Source: Leucobacter sp. G161 (lineage in GTDB: Bacteria; Actinomycetota; Actinomycetes; Actinomycetales; Microbacteriaceae). Taken from it: 64,000 nt of DNA. Below are positions 61,406 to 64,000 of this stretch, piece by piece (within the stretch, counting starts at the first letter, position 1; every line of letters begins with the position of its first letter). Made by a program: the position numbers and the translations under genes. Location: NCBI RefSeq assembly GCF_001482305.1, contig NZ_LOHP01000074.1, positions 1 through 64,000 of the forward strand, written 5' to 3'. The notes under the pieces were generated by a model. The model was not told the DNA's origin and did no database searches. It worked only from the letters and a program-made list of their open reading frames with translations.

Positions 61406-63001
61406 ATGCAGACTCAGCCCACCAGATCCGCGACGGTTCGCGCCATGTTCCTCGTGCTCGCGGGTTCGATCGGCATGCAGGCAGGGGCCGCCATCTCGAT
61501 CTCGCTCTTCGCCGACCTGGGCGCGGCGGGAACCAGCGGGCTGCGAATGCTCATTGCGGCAGTCATCATGCTCGTGCTGTTTCGTCCGCGGCTGCGGGGG
61601 AGAACCCGCGACGAGTGGCTCGGAATCGTGCTGTACGGCGCGGCAATGGCCGCGATGAATCAGCTGCTCTATCAGGCGATCGACCGGCTGCCGCTCGGCG
61701 TCGCAACGACGCTTGATTTCCTGGGGCCGTGCATGGTCGCGTTCTTCGCCTCGCGCAGACTCCGCGAGGGGCTGCTCGCGATCGCCGCGTTCGCTGGCGT
61801 AGTACTCATGGCCGGGTTCGGCGGGCCATTCGATCCGATTGGGATCATCTGGGGGCTGCTCGCGGGCGCAAGCTTTGCCGGATACACCGTGCTCGCGCCG
61901 CGCATCGGGCACTCAGACGGCGGGCTGCAGAGCGTTGCCCTGTCGCTCGCTGTAGCCGGCGTGCTGACACTCCCGTTCTCGCTGCCGGTCATCACTGTGG
62001 CGACGCTGCCGCAGTGGGGGTTGCTCGCGCTGTCTGCACTCATCGGGACGGCGCTCGCGGTATCGGTCGACACGGTCGCAGGCCGGCTCACGTCTGCCCG
62101 AATTCTTGGAGTGTTCTTCGCTTTTGATCCGGTGGTCGGTACGATCGTCGGCGTGCTCTTCCTCGACCAGATCCTCACCCCGACCGCACTCGTTGGCATC
62201 CTCCTGGTCGTTGTGGCTGGCGCCGCGATCGTCTGGCTTGCCGGGCGCAATCAGGCCGCGGTTGGTCCCGATCGGCCCACTGCAGCGCCCGCGACAGAGT
62301 CGCTTGAGGTCGAACGGAAGTACGAGGTTGCGGCGGACAGCGAGATCCCGTCGGCTGCCGCGTTTACCGCTGTCGACCTCGGTGTCGGCGCTCCGGAGAC
62401 GCACGTGATGCACGCACGCTACTACGACACCCCAGACGGCGCGCTCGCCAGGCAAGCAGTCGCGATGCGCGTTCGCGAGGGCGGCTCAGACGAAGGCTGG
62501 CACGTGAAAGCGAAGGGCGCTGGCGGAACGCGCGAACTCCACTGGCCGCTCGCAGACGAGATGCCGCAGGGACTCGTCGATGCGCTCCGCACGTGGATCG
62601 GTGACGCTGCCGAGCACGTGCAGCCCATCGCCGAACTCCACACGGAGCGGCGCATTGTGCGTCTGGTTGACCCCGCCGGTATCGAAGTGGTCGAACTCGC
62701 CGACGACCGGGTACGCGCGAGCGACCTCCGAGCGGGATCCGGTGCTGGCCGGGTGGACCGGGCATGGCGTGAGTGGGAGGCCGAGCTCATGCCCGGCGCA
62801 GACGAGACGTGGTTGGATCGCGTCGGAACCGTCCTCGAACAGGCTGGCGCGTACGCGTCGCCGAGCTCGGCAAAGATTGCGCGGGCCACCGGCACCCTGG
62901 TCTCGCTCGCCGCTGCGAAGGGCGCCCCAGCAGAGGTGATCGCACAGCTGCAGGAGATGGACAGGGTTGATCAAGCTGCCGCGCGTAGGCTGAGCACATG
63001 A
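61406..63001 (+). CDS. EamA exporter fused to a CYTH (triphosphate tunnel) domain
   Basis: One 531-aa frame joins two known families. Residues about 8-290 are a ten-helix EamA/RhtA-like exporter (SIGMQAGAAISISLFADLGAAGTSGLRML; second repeat IIWGLLAGASFAGYTVLAPRIG; LALSALIGTALAVSVD). After a 20-residue Pro/Ala-rich linker, residues about 300-495 form a CYTH domain: EVERKYEV (the ExExK signature), YYDTPDGALARQAVAMRVREGG, WHVKAKG, HTERRIVRLVDPAG, EVVELADDRV, WREWEAEL and SPSSAKIARATG. CYTH enzymes bind or hydrolyse triphosphates with Mg2+. No stop, start or ribosome site is seen at the junction. The next gene overlaps its stop (ATGA). Confidence 0.88.
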   Translation: MQTQPTRSATVRAMFLVLAGSIGMQAGAAISISLFADLGAAGTSGLRMLIAAVIMLVLFRPRLRGRTRDEWLGIVLYGAAMAAMNQLLYQAIDRLPLGVATTLDFLGPCMVAFFASRRLREGLLAIAAFAGVVLMAGFGGPFDPIGIIWGLLAGASFAGYTVLAPRIGHSDGGLQSVALSLAVAGVLTLPFSLPVITVATLPQWGLLALSALIGTALAVSVDTVAGRLTSARILGVFFAFDPVVGTIVGVLFLDQILTPTALVGILLVVVAGAAIVWLAGRNQAAVGPDRPTAAPATESLEVERKYEVAADSEIPSAAAFTAVDLGVGAPETHVMHARYYDTPDGALARQAVAMRVREGGSDEGWHVKAKGAGGTRELHWPLADEMPQGLVDALRTWIGDAAEHVQPIAELHTERRIVRLVDPAGIEVVELADDRVRASDLRAGSGAGRVDRAWREWEAELMPGADETWLDRVGTVLEQAGAYASPSSAKIARATGTLVSLAAAKGAPAEVIAQLQEMDRVDQAAARRLST

Positions 63002-63210
63002 GCAAGTCATCGAAGCCGAAGAAGAACCCGCAGGGCAAGGGCGATGAGCCGACCCCGGAAGCCCGCAGGAAGCAGGTGCTGCTCGGGCTCGCGATGGGCG
63101 CGGTCATGGGGCTCGTGCTCTGGTACTTCACCCAGTTCTGGATGTGGTTCCCCGCGGGACTCACCGTTGGCCTCGCGACCGGCGTGATCATGAAGCCACC
63201 GGCCAAGTAA
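62998..63210 (+). CDS. small two-span membrane protein
   Basis: A 70-aa protein of unknown function. A very basic polar N-terminus (SKSSKPKKNPQGKGDEP, then ARRKQ) precedes two membrane spans (VLLGLAMGAVMGLVLWYF and MWFPAGLTVGLATGVIM). ATG 62998 overlaps the stop of the EamA-CYTH gene, so it is co-translated and may be its partner. Confidence 0.75.
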   Translation: MSKSSKPKKNPQGKGDEPTPEARRKQVLLGLAMGAVMGLVLWYFTQFWMWFPAGLTVGLATGVIMKPPAK

Positions 63211-63300
63211 CTATCGAGTCGCCATACGTGCGCCAGAGCCCGCAGTTCCGGGCGCATGTACACTCAGAAATACCCCCAATGACGAGGACTGAAAGCGATC

Positions 63301-64000
63301 ATGGAACAGACCGTATTTGAAACACACCGGCCCGCGGCACGAATCATTGACGATTCGCTTGCCGGCACGAAGCACGGGGTGTTTTGGCTCGAGGACGTCG
63401 CAGACTCAGCGGTAACGTATCCGAAGCTCGACGGGAGCGTGACTGTCGACGATGCCGTGGTCGGCGGCGGCTACGCGGGGCTCTGGACAGCGATCAAGCT
63501 GAAGCAGGAGCATCCCGAGCGCCGAGTCATACTGCTCGAAGCGGTCAAAGTCGGGTGGGCGGCGTCTGGGCGCAACGGCGGGTTCTGTGAGGCAAGTATC
63601 TCCCACGGCGAGCCAAACGCCGAGGCGCGCTGGCCAGACGAGACGGGCACGCTTCGCCGCATTGGCTACGAAAACCTCGACGCAATGGAACAGTTCATCA
63701 CCGAGCATGAGCTCGATGTTGATTGGGAGCGCACCGGCCAGTTGTCGGTTGCAAACCACGAATATCAGGTGGACTGGGTCGGTGAGAGCCCCGATCCACA
63801 CGTGGTGACCCTGTCTGAGACCGAGGTGCGCGCCCGCGTGAACTCCCCGACGTTCCTCGCAGGCGAGTTCTCCCCGCGGGAAAACGCGAACCTGCACCCG
63901 GCGAAGCTCGCGGTCGAACTGGCGAAGTTCGCCGCGAAGATCGGCGTGGAGATTCACGAGGGAACCCCGGTCGACCGCCTCGAGGGCCGGGACGATGAGC
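63301..64000 (+). CDS. FAD-dependent amine/amino-acid oxidase (DAO family), 3' end cut by window edge
   Basis: The open frame begins at ATG 63301 and runs off the right edge (233 codons visible, no stop). The N-terminus resembles gamma-glutamylputrescine oxidase-type proteins of the DAO family: about 50 residues, then the FAD-binding VVGGGYAGLWTAIKLKQEHPERRVILLEA (GxGxxG near residue 52-57), then SGRNGGFCEASISHG. A DAO-type mid-section follows (NLHPAKLAVELAKFAAKIGVEI). The substrate cannot be told. It is probably transcribed from the 90-bp gap after the small membrane protein. Confidence 0.83.
   Translation, partial: MEQTVFETHRPAARIIDDSLAGTKHGVFWLEDVADSAVTYPKLDGSVTVDDAVVGGGYAGLWTAIKLKQEHPERRVILLEAVKVGWAASGRNGGFCEASISHGEPNAEARWPDETGTLRRIGYENLDAMEQFITEHELDVDWERTGQLSVANHEYQVDWVGESPDPHVVTLSETEVRARVNSPTFLAGEFSPRENANLHPAKLAVELAKFAAKIGVEIHEGTPVDRLEGRDDE

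Noticed and set aside
61364-61912. Upstream extension of the 60827 gene frame
   Set aside because: Antisense to the EamA domain and compositionally odd (Arg/His/Glu-rich).

Overview
The window is high-GC DNA packed with genes of actinobacterial type: a CarD regulator beside an LpqE-like lipoprotein, a SenX3-RegX3/PhoU phosphate locus, a PdtaS-type kinase beside an Rv3235-like protein, a DtxR/IdeR repressor, a GT39 protein mannosyltransferase, and many start codons that sit 6 nt after a TAnnnT box (leaderless mRNAs). Gene content and order suggest Microbacteriaceae, possibly Leucobacter; the genus is inference. No prophage, insertion sequence, CRISPR array or rRNA operon was seen. One tRNA, Arg(CCT), is present.

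Layout. 1-11.8 kb: DEAD-box helicase (open at the left edge), acyl-CoA oxidase-like flavoenzyme, leaderless proline iminopeptidase and YpfJ-type zinc peptidase, a LysR gene divergent from the threonine catabolic pair tdh-kbl, a TetR/DMT-exporter pair with its operator, and a LysR effector-domain-only protein coupled to an alkyltransferase-like protein. 11.8-19.2 kb: VIT/CCC1-type transporter preceded by two perfect palindromes, Rv3235-like protein, PdtaS-like kinase, and a PspC/LiaF-like envelope-stress module with its kinase and NarL-type regulator. 19.2-31.5 kb: an acid catabolism block (SDR, acyl-CoA dehydrogenase, APH-like kinase, TetR, acyl-CoA ligase, two MHS-type transporters) whose two promoters carry the same 20-bp operator, then LysR-mmsB-mmsA. 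31.5-47.8 kb: mostly housekeeping (pmt, proS, carD, lpqE-like, regX3-senX3/phoU, cysS, rlmB, serC, dtxR, gdhA, NlpC/P60 protein, tRNA-Arg). 47.9-52.6 kb: two paralogous TIGR03084-type proteins, an acyl-CoA ligase and an acyl-CoA dehydrogenase.

The most unusual part is 52.65-60.65 kb, which looks like a dedicated metal-ion regulon. An M-box (ykoK) Mg2+ riboswitch leads a five-gene operon of three tandem CorA-like proteins, none with the canonical GMN signature (SMN, GQN, GQN), interleaved with two single-span membrane proteins. Next comes a small two-span membrane protein, then a NitT/TauT-type ABC transporter (fused double permease, ATPase with an AAA-associated C-terminal domain) with no substrate-binding protein in view. 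Last is an ArsR/SmtB-family repressor with a plausible alpha5 metal site. A palindrome with core TTGCGCAA lies in the promoters of all three transcription units and in the arsR-permease divergent promoter. This ties the riboswitch-controlled CorA operon to the ArsR-controlled ABC transporter.

A second unusual item is at 61.4-63.0 kb: one ORF joins a ten-helix EamA exporter to a C-terminal CYTH (triphosphate tunnel) domain. Two intergenic regions (34.8-35.0 and 60.7-60.8 kb) carry similar GC-rich short repeats next to a long hairpin with shared stem sequences, suggesting a dispersed element family. The right edge cuts a FAD-dependent amine or amino-acid oxidase.
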